Shown here piece by piece: positions 30,631-40,988 of a stretch of 55,952 nucleotides of DNA (within the stretch, counting starts at the first letter, position 1; every line of letters starts with the position of its first letter). The notes beneath the pieces are model-generated. The model did not search any database. It had not been told where the DNA came from and saw only the letters and a program-made list of their open reading frames with translations. A program made the position numbers and the translations under genes. This DNA comes from Microbacterium yannicii (GTDB lineage: Bacteria > Actinomycetota > Actinomycetes > Actinomycetales > Microbacteriaceae), in NCBI RefSeq assembly GCF_024055635.1, contig NZ_JAMXMB010000024.1, positions 1 through 55,952 on the forward strand, written 5' to 3'.

Positions 30631-31311
30631 ATGAGCGACGCGGCCGGGCGCGAGAAGCCCCAGACTCGTCGGCGCAAGAGCCTGAGTGACAAACAGCTGG
30701 CGATCCTCGAGGTGATCCAGCGGTCGATCGCGCGCCACGGGTATCCGCCGAGCATGCGTGAGATCGGCGACGCCGTCGGCCTGAAGTCGCTGTCCAGCGT
30801 CACCCATCAGCTCAACCAGCTGGAGCTGAGCGGTTATCTGCGGCGCGATGCCGGCAAGACGCGGGCGATGGAAGTTCTCATCGACCTGCCGGGCACGGCG
30901 ACCGAGAGTCCGGCCGACGCCGCGCCCTCCGTCGGCGACGCCGCGCTGGTCCCGCTGGTCGGCCGCATCGCCGCAGGCGTCCCCATCACAGCCGAGCAGC
31001 AGGTCGAGGAGATCTTCCCCCTCCCCCGCCAACTCGTGGGCAAGGGGGATCTGTTCATGCTGAAGGTCTCGGGCGAGTCGATGATCGACGCCGCCATCTG
31101 CGACGGCGACTGGGTCGTCGTGCGGTCGCAGGCCACGGCCGACAACGGCGAGATCGTCGCGGCGATGCTGGACGGCGAGGCGACGGTCAAGACGTTCCGC
31201 CAGCGCGACGGCCACACGTGGCTGCTGCCCCGCAACTCCGCGTTCGAGCCGATCCTCGGCGACCAGGCCACCGTGCTCGGCAAGGTCGTGGCCGTGCTGC
31301 GCGCGGTGTGA
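30631..31311 (+). CDS. lexA: LexA repressor
   Basis: 226 residues. The winged helix-turn-helix (about residues 17-80: [30 protein letters not shown]) binds SOS boxes. The S24 peptidase domain carries the self-cleavage bond Ala115-Gly116 in GRIAAGVP, Ser150 in GESMID and Lys187 in ATVKTF. RecA filaments trigger cleavage. ATG 30631 follows GGAAG. Divergent from the LysM gene; the shared 262-bp gap holds one LexA box, so lexA may also control itself. No clear lexA -35/-10 pair was found. Confidence 0.97.
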   Translation: MSDAAGREKPQTRRRKSLSDKQLAILEVIQRSIARHGYPPSMREIGDAVGLKSLSSVTHQLNQLELSGYLRRDAGKTRAMEVLIDLPGTATESPADAAPSVGDAALVPLVGRIAAGVPITAEQQVEEIFPLPRQLVGKGDLFMLKVSGESMIDAAICDGDWVVVRSQATADNGEIVAAMLDGEATVKTFRQRDGHTWLLPRNSAFEPILGDQATVLGKVVAVLRAV

Positions 31312-31415
31312 GCCGGCCCGGGGCGGTCTTCGGGCGAGCCGTGGCCGATCCCGAGTTCGCCGCGGAACCGTGAGGTCACTGGCGGCGCGTCACCCGCAGG
31401 CGCTATAAGGGGGGA

Positions 31416-32936
31416 ATGACCGACCTCACCGCAGCAGACGAGAGCGCAGCGCTCCGCGCGCGTCTCGACGCCCTCGAAGCCGAGAACGCCCGCCTGCGCG
31501 CCGAGACGCTGCCTCCAGCGCCCGCCCCCGCGGACAAGCCCCAAGGCAACCGCTGGCGCGCGTTCCTGTCGGCGCTGTGCATCGTCATCGCGACCATCCT
31601 GGTGCCGGTCTCCATCGTCGCCTCATGGGCGCGTGTCGAGCTCGTCGACGAGACGCGGTTCGTCGAGACTTTCGCGCCGCTGGCGGAGGACCCGCAGGTG
31701 CAGGCGATGGTCGCCGACCAGGTGACCACGGCCATCGAGGACTCCCTCAACCTCGAGACCCTCACCAATGACCTGTTCGACGGCATCCAGCAGCTCGACC
31801 TGCCGCCGCGCGCTCTTGCCGCACTCGACCTGCTGCGCGCGCCCGCTGCGCAGGGACTGCAGAACCTCGTCGACACCACGGTCACGCGGCTGGTGCAATC
31901 GGATGCCTTCGCCGATGTCTGGGAGACGGCGCTGCGCGCGAGCCACCGATCGCTCGAGGCCGTCGCGGCCGGCGGCACCTCGTCGGGTGCGGTGGTGATC
32001 GATGCGAACGGTGAGGTCGGCATCCAGCTCGCCCCGATCATCGAAGAGGTCAAGAAGCGTCTCGTCGACCGCGGGATCGGCTTCGCGGAGTCGATCCCCG
32101 TCATCGACAAGACGATCGTGGTCGCGCAGAGCGACGCACTCACCGTGGTCGGGACCGTGTACAACCTCGCCGTCGCCGCGGGCTGGTGGACGCCGATCAT
32201 CGCGCTGGTGCTGTTCCTGGCCGGCATCCTCATCGCACGGCGGCGATCCACAGCCGTCCTCGGCACCGGTGCCGGCATCGCTCTCGGCGCCGGCGTGCTG
32301 GCGATCGGCCTGGGTATCGGCGGGTCGATCCTCGCTCTCAGCGCGCCGAGCCTCGGTGTTCCGGCCGGCGCGCTCGCAGCGATGTACGAGCAGGTCACCA
32401 CCGCCATGCGCGACACGGCGGTGGTGCTCACGCTGCTCGGCATCGTGATCGCCGTCATCGCATGGATGTCGGGCCGCTGGCGCGGTGCGCGTGCCACGCG
32501 CAGCGGCGTCGCTTCCGTGAACGCGGGCGTACGGGGCGCACTGCTCAAGCGTGGCGTCGACACGGGGCGTTTCGGCACGTGGCTGCACAACCAGCGCATC
32601 CTGGTGCGGATCGTGCTCGGCGCCCTGGCCATCGTGTGGCTGATGCTGCTGCGCCCGCTCTCGGTCGGCGAGGTGTTCCTCGTGCTCGTCGTGTGGCTCC
32701 TCGTGTGGTGGGTGTTCGAGCTGCTCCAGCGCCGCCCTGAAGAGGCCGCCGCGGCGGCCGAGGCGGCAGCCGCGGCCGAGGCAGCGGCTGCGGACGAACC
32801 CGACGTGGACGCCGATGCGGACACCGTCGTGATCGTCGACGCGGATACGGTCGACGCCGACGCCGACACGCTCGTGATCGAGACGGATGCCGCGACCGAA
32901 GCCGCCGCGGCATCCGCCACGAAGAAGCGGTCCTAG
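31416..32936 (+). CDS. Large membrane protein with acidic alanine-rich tail
   Basis: 506 residues, family not named but of a type seen in many actinobacteria. A short coiled-coil (about residues 8-30) precedes a membrane segment (about 45-70), an external region with repeated [18 protein letters not shown] helices, and four or five further membrane segments (about 255-285, 288-315, 325-350, 390-435). The last 65 residues are [20 protein letters not shown] followed by two near-copies of a DADADT(V/L)VI unit. GGGGGGA lies before the ATG. Its TAG stop shares the palindrome CTAG with the metE stop. Confidence 0.78.
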   Translation: MTDLTAADESAALRARLDALEAENARLRAETLPPAPAPADKPQGNRWRAFLSALCIVIATILVPVSIVASWARVELVDETRFVETFAPLAEDPQVQAMVADQVTTAIEDSLNLETLTNDLFDGIQQLDLPPRALAALDLLRAPAAQGLQNLVDTTVTRLVQSDAFADVWETALRASHRSLEAVAAGGTSSGAVVIDANGEVGIQLAPIIEEVKKRLVDRGIGFAESIPVIDKTIVVAQSDALTVVGTVYNLAVAAGWWTPIIALVLFLAGILIARRRSTAVLGTGAGIALGAGVLAIGLGIGGSILALSAPSLGVPAGALAAMYEQVTTAMRDTAVVLTLLGIVIAVIAWMSGRWRGARATRSGVASVNAGVRGALLKRGVDTGRFGTWLHNQRILVRIVLGALAIVWLMLLRPLSVGEVFLVLVVWLLVWWVFELLQRRPEEAAAAAEAAAAAEAAAADEPDVDADADTVVIVDADTVDADADTLVIETDAATEAAAASATKKRS

Positions 32937-35263
32937 GCCGGCACGCTCGCACGCACCGCCTGCGTCGCCGCGACGAGGTTCTTGAGCGACGCCACGGTCT
33001 CGTCGTATCCCCGCGTCTTCAGCCCGCAGTCCGGGTTGACCCAGACGCGGCGCAGCGGCAGCTCGGCGACCGTGCGGTCGAGAAGCTCGGTGATCTCGTC
33101 GACCGACGGCACACGCGGCGAGTGGATGTCGTAGACGCCCGGCCCGATCCCGGCGGCGAAACCCGACGTCGCGATGTCGCCGATCACCTCGCCACGGCTG
33201 CGCGCAGCCTCGATCGAGGTGACGTCGGCATCCAGCGCCGCGATGGCGTCGATCACCACGTCGAACTCCGAGTAGCAGAGGTGCGTGTGCACCTGCGTCG
33301 CCGGCGCGGCACCGGCGGTCGCGAGGCGGAACGAGCCGACCGACCACTCCAGGTAGGCGGGCTGAGCGGCTCGCTTGAGCGGCAGGAGTTCGCGGAGCGC
33401 CGGCTCGTCGACCTGGATGACGCGGATGCCCGCACCTTCGAGGTCGGCGATCTCGTCGCGGAGGGCGAGCGCCACCTGGTTCGCCGTCTCCCCCAGCGGC
33501 TGGTCGTCGCGGACGAACGACCACGCGAGGATCGTCACCGGACCGGTCAGCATCCCCTTCATCGGCTTGTCGGTCAGCGACTGCGCGAAGGCGGACCATG
33601 CCACGGTGATCGCCTCGGGACGTGCGACGTCGCCCCACAGGATCGACGGCCGGGTCGCCCGCGAGCCGTAGGACTGCACCCAGCCGTTCTCGGTGACCGC
33701 GAACCCTTCGAGGTTCTCGGCGAAGTACTGCACCATGTCGTTGCGCTCGGCCTCGCCGTGCACGAGGACATCGAGGCCGATGTCCTCCTGCAGCGTCACC
33801 ACCTGTGCGATCTCGGCGCGCAGGAAGCTCTCGTACTCGTCGGCGCTGAGCTCGCCGCGGCCGTGACGCGCACGCGCTCGCCGGATATCACCGGTCTGCG
33901 GGAACGATCCGATGGTGGTGGTCGGCAACACCGGGAGGGCCAGCTCGATCTCCTGCGCGGCGACGCGATCGTCGTAGTCTCCGCGGGCGAAGTCCTCCGC
34001 ACCGAGTACCGACGCCCGCTCGCGCACAGCACCGTCGCGCACGCCGGGTGCGCTGCGCCGGTCGGCGAGGGCGGCGGATGCCTCGGCCAGCGCGTCTGCG
34101 ATGGCCGGGCGCCCCTCCACCAGGCCCCGAGCGAGGGTCGCCACCTGCGCGACCTTCTGATCGGCGAACGCCAGCCACGCCGCCAGGCGCGGGTCCAGGG
34201 TCGTCTCGTCCTCGACGTCGTGCGGCACATGTTGCAGCGACGTCGAGGTGCCCGCGGTGACGGCGCCTGCTCCCAGCGCCCGCAGCGCCTCGAGCTTCGC
34301 CCATGCCGCCTCCAGGTCACCCCGCCACACGTTGCGCCCGTCGACGGCGCCTCCGACGAGGGTCTTGGCTGCCAGCCCCTCGACCGGGGCCGGAACGGCG
34401 CCCCGTGTGAGGTCGACGGCGATGGCCTCGACCGGCGCCGCGGCGAGCGCCGCCCACGCCTCGTCCGACAGCTGCGCGTAACCGGCGGCGACGAGGATCG
34501 CGGGCCGGTCGACCCGACCGCCGAGTACCGCGTACGCGCGGGCAGCCGCATCCGCCAACGCACCCGGACCCTCGGGCAGGCTCTCGCTCACGAGGGCGGG
34601 CTCGTCCAGCTGCACCCACTCCGCGCCCGCGGTCCGCAGACTCGCGAGCAGCTCGGCGTAGACCGGCAGCAGGTCGTCGAGGCGGTCGAGCGGATCGAAA
34701 CCCGCGGGCGCGGCATCCGTCCCCTTCGCGAGGGCGAGGAGTGTCACCGGGCCCACGATCACCGGACGAACGGTGAATCCGTCGGCCATCGCCTCTGCCA
34801 CCTGGCGCGCGAAGCGGTCGCTCGAGAGGGCGAAGACCGTCTCGGGGCCGATCTCGGGCACGAGGTAGTGGTAGTTCGTGTCGAACCACTTCGTCATCTC
34901 GAGGGGAGCCGCCTCGCCCGCACCGCGCGCAGCGGTGAAGTACGCGTCGAGGCCGATCGCGCCGTCCGCGCCGCGGAGGGCCGCGAACCGCTCAGGCAGC
35001 ACGCCGACGGCGGCCGCCGCGTCGTGCACCTGGTCGTAGAACGAGAAGGACTCGGGGATCGACGAGTCGTCGCGGCCGAGCCCGAGCTCCGCGAGGCGCT
35101 CGCGCGTCGCGCGACGCAGTCCAGCCGCCGTCTCCTCGAGGGTCTCTGCATCGGTCGTGCCGGTCCAGTACGCCTCGACAGCGCGCTTGAGCTCGCGGCG
35201 GCGCCCGATCCGGGGATAGCCCAGGATCGTGCCGTGGGGGAAGGTGACGCGGGGTTCGGTCAT
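32933..35263 (-). CDS. metE: Cobalamin-independent methionine synthase
   Basis: 776 residues. It moves the methyl group of methyltetrahydropteroyl-glutamate to homocysteine. N-terminal barrel starting [18 protein letters not shown]-terminal catalytic barrel with [10 protein letters not shown] and zinc ligands in HTHLCYSEF and NPDCGLKTR. Two adjacent ATGs (35266 and 35263) follow [11 protein letters not shown] take the second on spacing. It lies 92 bp after metF on the same strand, and MetF makes its substrate. Its TAG overlaps the stop of the convergent membrane gene. Confidence 0.96.
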   Translation of the reverse strand: MTEPRVTFPHGTILGYPRIGRRRELKRAVEAYWTGTTDAETLEETAAGLRRATRERLAELGLGRDDSSIPESFSFYDQVHDAAAAVGVLPERFAALRGADGAIGLDAYFTAARGAGEAAPLEMTKWFDTNYHYLVPEIGPETVFALSSDRFARQVAEAMADGFTVRPVIVGPVTLLALAKGTDAAPAGFDPLDRLDDLLPVYAELLASLRTAGAEWVQLDEPALVSESLPEGPGALADAAARAYAVLGGRVDRPAILVAAGYAQLSDEAWAALAAAPVEAIAVDLTRGAVPAPVEGLAAKTLVGGAVDGRNVWRGDLEAAWAKLEALRALGAGAVTAGTSTSLQHVPHDVEDETTLDPRLAAWLAFADQKVAQVATLARGLVEGRPAIADALAEASAALADRRSAPGVRDGAVRERASVLGAEDFARGDYDDRVAAQEIELALPVLPTTTIGSFPQTGDIRRARARHGRGELSADEYESFLRAEIAQVVTLQEDIGLDVLVHGEAERNDMVQYFAENLEGFAVTENGWVQSYGSRATRPSILWGDVARPEAITVAWSAFAQSLTDKPMKGMLTGPVTILAWSFVRDDQPLGETANQVALALRDEIADLEGAGIRVIQVDEPALRELLPLKRAAQPAYLEWSVGSFRLATAGAAPATQVHTHLCYSEFDVVIDAIAALDADVTSIEAARSRGEVIGDIATSGFAAGIGPGVYDIHSPRVPSVDEITELLDRTVAELPLRRVWVNPDCGLKTRGYDETVASLKNLVAATQAVRASVPA

Positions 35264-35322
35264 CATGCTCTCTCTTTCGCTTCGTGCATCTCGGAGTGGG
35301 GTTTTCGGGGTCGCCGAAGAGA

Positions 35323-35340
35323 CCGTCGGGCATCCGACGG
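35323..35340 (-). terminator. Intercistronic hairpin between metF and metE
   Basis: CCGTCGG and CCGACGG with a 4-nt loop, 15 bp past the metF stop. No T-run. It may modulate metE expression relative to metF. Confidence 0.4.
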
Positions 35341-35355
35341 ATCGCGGCGTCCGGG

Positions 35356-36318
35356 TCAGTGGACGGCCTGGGGCATTCGCGTGGCCGGGACCAGCACGCC
35401 GGCCTCGCGGAGCACCGCGAGGACCGTGTCGTGGTTGTTGAAGGCGTAGAGATGGATGCCGGGCGCGCCGCCGTCGACGACCTCGCGGGCGAGGCGCGCG
35501 GCGTGCGCGATGCCGATGTCCCGCTGACCTTCGGCGGTCGGCTCCACGTCGAGCGCGATCGCGAGGTCGGCCGGGAGCGCTTCCCCGCTGAGCTCGAGCA
35601 CGCGCCGCAGCCGTGCACCGGAGGTGATCGGCATGATGCCGGGCAGGATCGGGATCGTCACCCCGGCCTGGCGCGAACGCGCCACGAAGGCGAGGTAGTC
35701 GTCGGCGTGGAAGAACAGCTGGGTGATCGCGAGCGTGGCTCCGGCCGCCTGCTTGGCGAGGAGCGCGTCGATGTCCTCGAACGCGTGGCGCGACCGGGGG
35801 TGACCGTTGGGGAACGCCGCGACGGCGATGTCGACGCGGGCCCGTCTGTCGACGCGCACTGCTCCCGGCACCCCCGGGATCGGCGCCTCGGTGTAGGGCT
35901 CGCGCTCGGCCTGCACCCGGTCGATGAGCTGCACGAGCTCGGCCGCGCTGCCGAGGTCGCCCAGGAAGGCGTCGTCCTCCGATGCCCCGGCCGGCGGGTC
36001 GCCGCGCAGGGCGAGGAAGCTCGTGATGCCGGCATCCAGGAACTCCCGGATCAGCGTGTTGGCACCGGCGTAGGTGTTGCCCACGCACGTCAGGTGCGCG
36101 AGGGGCTCGACGTGGGTCTCGCGCAGGATGTGCGTCAGCAGCTCGAGGGACCGGCCGCCGGTGGAGCCGCCTGCGCCGTAGGTGACCGAGATGAATCGGG
36201 GGTCGACGGCGGCCAGGTGGCGGATGGTCTCGTGGAGGGCTGCGACGCCGGCATCGGATCGAGGCGGGTACACCTCGAACGAGATCGGCACGGGAGGAGT
36301 GCTCAGGTCGATGGACAT
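35356..36318 (-). CDS. metF: 5,10-methylenetetrahydrofolate reductase
   Basis: 320 residues, an FAD enzyme of TIM-barrel fold. ISFEVYPPR at the start carries the catalytic Glu, [10 protein letters not shown] and HLTCVGNT are family signatures, and ITQLFF and PGIMPI follow. It produces 5-methyltetrahydrofolate for MetE. It is the first gene of metF-metE and has a long GC-rich leader. Confidence 0.95.
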   Translation of the reverse strand: MSIDLSTPPVPISFEVYPPRSDAGVAALHETIRHLAAVDPRFISVTYGAGGSTGGRSLELLTHILRETHVEPLAHLTCVGNTYAGANTLIREFLDAGITSFLALRGDPPAGASEDDAFLGDLGSAAELVQLIDRVQAEREPYTEAPIPGVPGAVRVDRRARVDIAVAAFPNGHPRSRHAFEDIDALLAKQAAGATLAITQLFFHADDYLAFVARSRQAGVTIPILPGIMPITSGARLRRVLELSGEALPADLAIALDVEPTAEGQRDIGIAHAARLAREVVDGGAPGIHLYAFNNHDTVLAVLREAGVLVPATRMPQAVH

Positions 36319-36610
36319 GGGCCTGCTTCTCAGGGATCGGACTCGGGCTCAGCCGAACGGGAGACCCGGGCGGCCGCGGCACCTCACTTCCGCCACGCTG
36401 GTTCCTGATGCGTGAGGCGGGAGGGGTGTCTTCGCGGGCGGGTGCCGGGCTCGGCTGTCGCTCCTGCCCGGAACCCCCAGGTTTCGGGGGCGTCCTCGCG
36501 GACGACCGGGCGTCGATGGGTCCACGGTAGCGGAGCCCTCGCGTGCGGGGTCTCCTGTGACCTTCTGTTTCGATCCCGCGACGCGCGCGGTTGGTCGTAG
36601 CGTGGTCTCC
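36319..36610. promoter_or_regulatory. metF leader and divergent promoter region
   Basis: 292 bp without a gene. On the minus strand TACCGT (36525-36530) could be the metF -10, leaving a leader of about 200 nt. In the leader the segment CCTCACGC can pair either with GTGAGG (6 bp) or, by its CACGC part, with GCGTG (5 bp), two mutually exclusive folds. A CCCCC/GGGGG hairpin lies further 5'. No known SAM, SAH or cobalamin riboswitch motif is recognised. Confidence 0.4.
36598..36603 (+). promoter_or_regulatory. -10 element of the S9 peptidase gene, leaderless type
   Basis: TAGCGT, 7 nt before GTG 36611, the same hexamer as in front of udgX. Confidence 0.4.
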
Positions 36611-38566
36611 GTGACGACACCCGACGTTCTCCCGTACGGCAGCTGGCCCTCTCCGATCGCGGCGACGGAGGTGTCGGCCGCTTCTCCCCGGCTCGAGGGC
36701 GCCCGTTTCGTGGGCGGCAGCGCGCAGCTCGAGGTCTGGTGGGGCGAGTCCGTCGCCGAGCAGGGCGGCCGTTCCGCCGTGCGCCGGCGCGCGGCATCCG
36801 GGGCCGTCGTCGATGTTCTCCCGGCGCCGTGGAACGCGCGCTCGCACGTGCACGAATACGGCGGCGGCTCATGGACCGCCGATGACGACCGCGTGCTGTA
36901 CTTCGTGGAGAAGGCCGACCAGCGCATCTGGCGACTCCACCCCGGCGACGAGCCGCGCGCGCTGACTCCCGATGCCGGCGACGTCCGCTACGGCGGGCTG
37001 ACGCTGCAGCGCGGCCGGCTGCTGGCGGTGCGCGAGGACCACACAGCCGGTGCCGCGCCCGTGCGCGACATCGTGGACGTGCCGCTCGACGGATCTGCGG
37101 CACGGGATCCCGCACGCCTGGCGTCGCTCGCCGGCGGCAGCGACTTCGTCGCGCACCCCGCGCTCTCGCCCGACGGCACGCACCTCGCCTGGATCGCCTG
37201 GGACCACCCGAACATGGCCTGGGACCGTGCCGAGCTGCGCGTGGGTCGACTCGACGACACCCAGGTCATGGAGTGGACGACCGTGGCGGGCGACCCGTCG
37301 TCCGACGAACGCCATTCACCGCTGCAGCCGGTGTGGGTCGGCGACGACGACCTCCTCTACGCCGATGATCCGACGGGCAGGTGGAATCTGTGGCGCCTGC
37401 GTCTCACGGCCGATCTGCACCACGAGCCGATCGCGCCCGCCGATGCCGATACCGGCGGACCGCTGTGGGTGCTGGGCACGCGCTGGTTCGCAGCCCTGGG
37501 CGACGGCCGGATCGTGGCGGTGCGGACGGACGGGGCCGACACCCTGGTGCTGATCGCCCCCGACGGAACGGAGCGGGTGCTGCCGATCGACGCCGTCACG
37601 CGACTCTCGATCGAGGACGCCCGCGGCGGACGCATCCTGGTGTCCGGCGCGGGCTCCCGCGGCGCGGGACTGTGGGAACTGGCCGTCGACGACCCGGAGT
37701 CAGCACGGTCCGTCGTCGGCGGCGAGGCGCTCTGGGGCGCGGAGTGGATGCCGCAGTCCCGCGCCGCCACGGTGCCCGGGCCTCTTGGACCCGTGCACGC
37801 GTTCGACTACCCGCCGACGAACCCGCGCGTCACGGGGCCGGATGACGAGAGACCCCCGTACGTGGTGTTCGTCCACGGCGGACCGACCGACCACGTCGGC
37901 GGCGCGGCATCCGGGAAGATCGCCTACCTGACGAGCCGGGGCATCGGGGTGCTCGACGTGAACTACGGCGGCTCCAGCGGGTACGGCCGCGCCTACCGCG
38001 AGCGCCTGCTCGGGCAGTGGGGGGTCGTCGACGTCGACGACGTGATCGCCGCGGCACGCGGTCTCGCCGCGGCTGGTGCTGCGGACGGGGCGAGGCTCGC
38101 GATCGCCGGCGGCTCCGCGGGGGGCTGGACGGTGCTGTGCGCACTGGCGAAGTCGGATGCCTTCGCCGCGGGCATCAGTCGGTACGGCGTCGCGGACCTG
38201 CGCCGCCTCGCCGAAGACACCCACGACTTCGAAGCGCGCTATCTCGACGGCATGGTCGGCCCGCTCCCGCAGGCCGAGGAGCTGTATGTCCAGCGGTCGC
38301 CCCTGACGCACCTCGAACGGATGCGGACGCCGCTGCTGATCGAGCAGGGGCTCGACGACCGAGTGGTGCCGCCCTCGCAGTCGGAGGCGGTGCGCGATGC
38401 CCTCGCGGCGAACGGCGTTCCCCACGCCTACCTCGCCTTCGAGGGCGAGGGGCACGGGTTCCGCAGCGCGGGCACGCTCGTGCGCACGATGGAGGCCGAG
38501 CTGTCGTTCCTCGGTCAGGTGCTGGGGTTCGACACGCCGGGAGTGCCACCGCTCGAGCTCGACTGA
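36611..38566 (+). CDS. S9 family peptidase (acylaminoacyl/prolyl oligopeptidase type)
   Basis: 651 residues. An N-terminal beta-propeller (about residues 20-390) with repeated blades such as [17 protein letters not shown] gates an alpha/beta-hydrolase domain. The catalytic Ser is in GGSAGGW, Asp in [12 protein letters not shown] and His in EGEGHGF. It cleaves peptides or acyl-amino acids in the cytoplasm. The frame is open from GTG 36557; I prefer GTG 36611 ([15 protein letters not shown] follows) because a TAGCGT hexamer lies 7 nt upstream and earlier residues look non-coding. GTG 36602 is a third option. Confidence 0.9.
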   Translation: MTTPDVLPYGSWPSPIAATEVSAASPRLEGARFVGGSAQLEVWWGESVAEQGGRSAVRRRAASGAVVDVLPAPWNARSHVHEYGGGSWTADDDRVLYFVEKADQRIWRLHPGDEPRALTPDAGDVRYGGLTLQRGRLLAVREDHTAGAAPVRDIVDVPLDGSAARDPARLASLAGGSDFVAHPALSPDGTHLAWIAWDHPNMAWDRAELRVGRLDDTQVMEWTTVAGDPSSDERHSPLQPVWVGDDDLLYADDPTGRWNLWRLRLTADLHHEPIAPADADTGGPLWVLGTRWFAALGDGRIVAVRTDGADTLVLIAPDGTERVLPIDAVTRLSIEDARGGRILVSGAGSRGAGLWELAVDDPESARSVVGGEALWGAEWMPQSRAATVPGPLGPVHAFDYPPTNPRVTGPDDERPPYVVFVHGGPTDHVGGAASGKIAYLTSRGIGVLDVNYGGSSGYGRAYRERLLGQWGVVDVDDVIAAARGLAAAGAADGARLAIAGGSAGGWTVLCALAKSDAFAAGISRYGVADLRRLAEDTHDFEARYLDGMVGPLPQAEELYVQRSPLTHLERMRTPLLIEQGLDDRVVPPSQSEAVRDALAANGVPHAYLAFEGEGHGFRSAGTLVRTMEAELSFLGQVLGFDTPGVPPLELD

Positions 38567-38617
38567 CGCGTGCGGCCCGCTCGGGCGTTCCGTCTGCGGA
38601 CGCCAGAGCGCCCTCCG

Positions 38618-38652
38618 CTCAACGACCGGGAGTCGAAGTCCCGGTCGTTGAG
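38618..38652. terminator. 14-bp hairpin between convergent S9 peptidase and hflX genes
   Basis: CTCAACGACCGGGA (38618-38631) and TCCCGGTCGTTGAG (38639-38652), perfect, with a 7-nt loop. The second arm runs into a dispersed GTCGTTGAGCGAGCGAG repeat. Placement between two converging genes suits a two-way terminator. Confidence 0.7.
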
Positions 38653-38685
38653 CGAGCGAGGAGCGAGCGAGACGAGACGTCTCGA
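38645..38685 (+). repeat. Copy of the GTCGTTGAGCGAGCGAG dispersed repeat
   Basis: GTCGTTGAGCGAGCGAGG followed by AGCGAGCGAGACGAGACG. It matches the copy at 7211-7240, with seven extra bases in the middle. Confidence 0.6.
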
Positions 38686-38706
38686 CAGCCGGGCGACGCC
38701 GGTCGG

Positions 38707-40224
38707 TCAGACCTCGAACGGTGCGAGGCGGGAGGCGAGATGCTCGCCGACGCGGGCGTGCACGGCCGTGCCGCCCTCCTCGTGCTCCTGCGACAGGATC
38801 ATGCCCTGCTCGTGGATCGCCGACACGAGATCGCCACGATCGTAGGGCACCAGTGCTCGCACCTCCACGGCCGGCAGCGGCAGAGCCGCCTCGATCGCGG
38901 CCCGCAGCTCGTCGAGGCCCTCTCCGGTGCGGGAGGAGGCGAAGATCGACTTCGGCTCGAGACCGCGCAGGAGCAGCCGGGTGTCGTCGTCGACGAGATC
39001 GGCCTTGTTGAACACGACCAGCTCGGGGATGTCGCGCGCCCCGACATCGCCGATCACGTCGCGCACCGTGGCGAGCTGGGCGGCGGGGTCCGGGTGCGAA
39101 CCGTCCACGACGTGCACGATGACATCGGCGTCGCCGACCTCTTCGAGCGTCGAGCGGAACGCCTCGACCAGCTGGTGCGGCAGGTTGCGCACGAACCCGA
39201 CGGTGTCGGTGAGCGTGTAGACGCGGCCGTCGCCCGTCTCGCTGCGCCGGACGGTGGCGTCCAGCGTCGCGAACAGCGCGTTCTCCACCAGCACGCCGGC
39301 GCTCGTCAGCCGGTTCAGCAGCGACGACTTGCCGGCGTTCGTGTAGCCGGCGATCGCGACCGACGGGATGGTGTTGCGCTTGCGCTCGGCCCGCTTGGCG
39401 TCACGCGCCGGGGCGAACTCGCGGATCTGCCGGCGCAGCATCGCCATGCGCGTGCGGATGCGACGACGATCGAGCTCGATCTTCGTCTCACCGGGTCCAC
39501 GCGAACCCATGCCCGCGCCGCCCGCACCCACCTGGCCACCGGCCTGGCGGCTCATCGAGTCGCCCCAGCCGCGCAGGCGCGGCAGCAGGTACTCGAGCTG
39601 CGCGAGCTCGACCTGGGCCTTGCCCTCGCGGCTCTTGGCGTGCTGACTGAAGATGTCGAGGATCACCGTCGTGCGGTCGATCACCTTGACCTTCACGACG
39701 TCCTCGAGCGCACGCCGCTGGCTCGGGGCCAGCTCGGTGTCGGCGATCACGGTGTCGGCGCCGACGGCGGCGACGATGTCGCGCAGCTCCTCCGCCTTGC
39801 CGCGTCCCACATAGGTCGCGGGATCCGGGTGCGGCCGGCGCTGCAGCACGCCGTCGAGCACGACGGCGCCGGCGGTCTCGGCGAGCGCCGAGAGCTCGCG
39901 GAGCGAGTTCTCCGCATCCTCGGTCTCACCCTGTGCGTGCACGCCCACCAGCACCACGTTCTCGAGCCGCAGCTGGCGGTACTCGACCTCGGTGACGTCT
40001 TCGAGCTCGGTCGACAGGCCGGGAACGCGACGCAGCGCGGCGCGCTCCTCGCGGTCCCACTGCTCGCCGTCGGTGTCTGCGCGCCCGATCGTGGTCTCGT
40101 CCTGGAGCGCCTGAGCGCCTCCGAAGACTCGCACCCCCGAGCGCGCTTCGGCGCGCGCCAGCACGCGATCCACCGGGTCGACCGGCGTCTCGTCGGTGCT
40201 CTGGGGTGTCGTCGTATCCGTCAT
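38707..40224 (-). CDS. hflX: GTPase HflX
   Basis: 505 residues. HflX binds the large ribosomal subunit and frees stalled or stress-arrested ribosomes. An N-terminal nucleotide-binding domain (GRGKAEEL, IADTELAPSQRRALE) precedes a glycine-rich hinge (GGQVGAGGAGMGSRGPGE) and the G domain: GYTNAGKSS (G1), DTVGFV (G3), FNKADL (G4). AAAGGA lies 5-6 nt before the ATG. A TAGAAT hexamer at 40284-40289 (minus) would give a leader of about 55 nt. Confidence 0.95.
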   Translation of the reverse strand: MTDTTTPQSTDETPVDPVDRVLARAEARSGVRVFGGAQALQDETTIGRADTDGEQWDREERAALRRVPGLSTELEDVTEVEYRQLRLENVVLVGVHAQGETEDAENSLRELSALAETAGAVVLDGVLQRRPHPDPATYVGRGKAEELRDIVAAVGADTVIADTELAPSQRRALEDVVKVKVIDRTTVILDIFSQHAKSREGKAQVELAQLEYLLPRLRGWGDSMSRQAGGQVGAGGAGMGSRGPGETKIELDRRRIRTRMAMLRRQIREFAPARDAKRAERKRNTIPSVAIAGYTNAGKSSLLNRLTSAGVLVENALFATLDATVRRSETGDGRVYTLTDTVGFVRNLPHQLVEAFRSTLEEVGDADVIVHVVDGSHPDPAAQLATVRDVIGDVGARDIPELVVFNKADLVDDDTRLLLRGLEPKSIFASSRTGEGLDELRAAIEAALPLPAVEVRALVPYDRGDLVSAIHEQGMILSQEHEEGGTAVHARVGEHLASRLAPFEV

Positions 40225-40314
40225 GTGTTCCTTTCGGGATGCCTTTTCCGGCGCTCATCGGCCGGTTCGCGGCATCCGTGAATTCTACGCTCCCCTCCCG
40301 GGGAGCACCTCCGC

Positions 40315-40320
40315 TAGGCT
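40315..40320 (+). promoter_or_regulatory. -10 element of the RsmC-like gene, leaderless type
   Basis: TAGGCT, 8 nt before ATG 40329. Confidence 0.4.
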
Positions 40321-40328
40321 CGTCAGCC

Positions 40329-40988
40329 ATGGGGAGCGACCACTACTTCAGTGCGACGCCCGCCAGCCCCGAGAATCTGCGCCGCATCCGCGTCACGCTT
40401 GCCGGACGCGGCCTCGAAGTCACCACTGCCGGCGGCGTCTTCAGCCCCGACCACGTCGACGCGGGAACCGCGGTGCTGCTGTCGAACACTCCCCCGCCAC
40501 CGGCCGGCGGGAACTTCCTCGACCTCGGCTGCGGCTGGGGGCCGATCGCACTCAGCCTGGCGCTCGACGCCCCGCACGCGACCGTGTGGGCCGTCGACGT
40601 GAACGAACGGGCACTGGACCTCGTGCGGCGCAACGCCGCCGATCTCGGGCTCGATAACGTCAACGCCGCACTGCCCGACGATGTTCCCGAGGACGTCGTG
40701 TTCCGCACCATCCGCTCGAACCCGCCTATCCGGGTCGGCAAGAACGAGCTGCACGGCCTGCTCGAACGGTGGATCCCGCGTCTGGACGAGCGGGCGGACG
40801 CGTGGCTGGTGGTGCAGCGCAACCTCGGCTCGGACTCCCTCCAGCGATGGCTCGCATCCACGCTGGATCGGCGCTTCAGCGTGTACCGCGCCGCGACGGC
40901 GCGGGGATTCCGCGTGCTCAAGGTGCGACGCCACGGCTCGCCCCAGAGCGAGCCGATCGTGCTGCCCGAGCTCTCTGACGGACTCTAG
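40329..40988 (+). CDS. Class I SAM-dependent methyltransferase, RsmC-like
   Basis: 219 residues, small methyltransferase (MTS) domain. [16 protein letters not shown] is the SAM-binding motif I and SNPPIRVGK the NPP(Y/F)-type catalytic motif of base methyltransferases. RsmC methylates G1207 of 16S rRNA; length equals one RsmC half, as is usual in actinobacteria. No ribosome binding site. The TAG stop overlaps the dapF stop in a shared CTAG. Confidence 0.88.
   Translation: MGSDHYFSATPASPENLRRIRVTLAGRGLEVTTAGGVFSPDHVDAGTAVLLSNTPPPPAGGNFLDLGCGWGPIALSLALDAPHATVWAVDVNERALDLVRRNAADLGLDNVNAALPDDVPEDVVFRTIRSNPPIRVGKNELHGLLERWIPRLDERADAWLVVQRNLGSDSLQRWLASTLDRRFSVYRAATARGFRVLKVRRHGSPQSEPIVLPELSDGL

Noticed and set aside
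33122..35449. Very long open frame (775 codons) on the plus strand opposite metE
   Set aside because: metE on the minus strand has clear family motifs along its whole length. The opposite frame is Arg/Asp/Val/His-rich, typical of a mirror of a GC-rich gene, and matches no family. The same holds for other long opposite-strand frames, for example 4-1404, 14819-16081 and 50303-53443.
36549..36559. CACAGGAGACC on the minus strand, resembling the B12-box of cobalamin riboswitches, upstream of metF-metE
   Set aside because: The rest of the riboswitch core would have to lie inside the S9 peptidase gene and its conserved segments (such as the GCCACTG region) are absent there. The match is probably chance.
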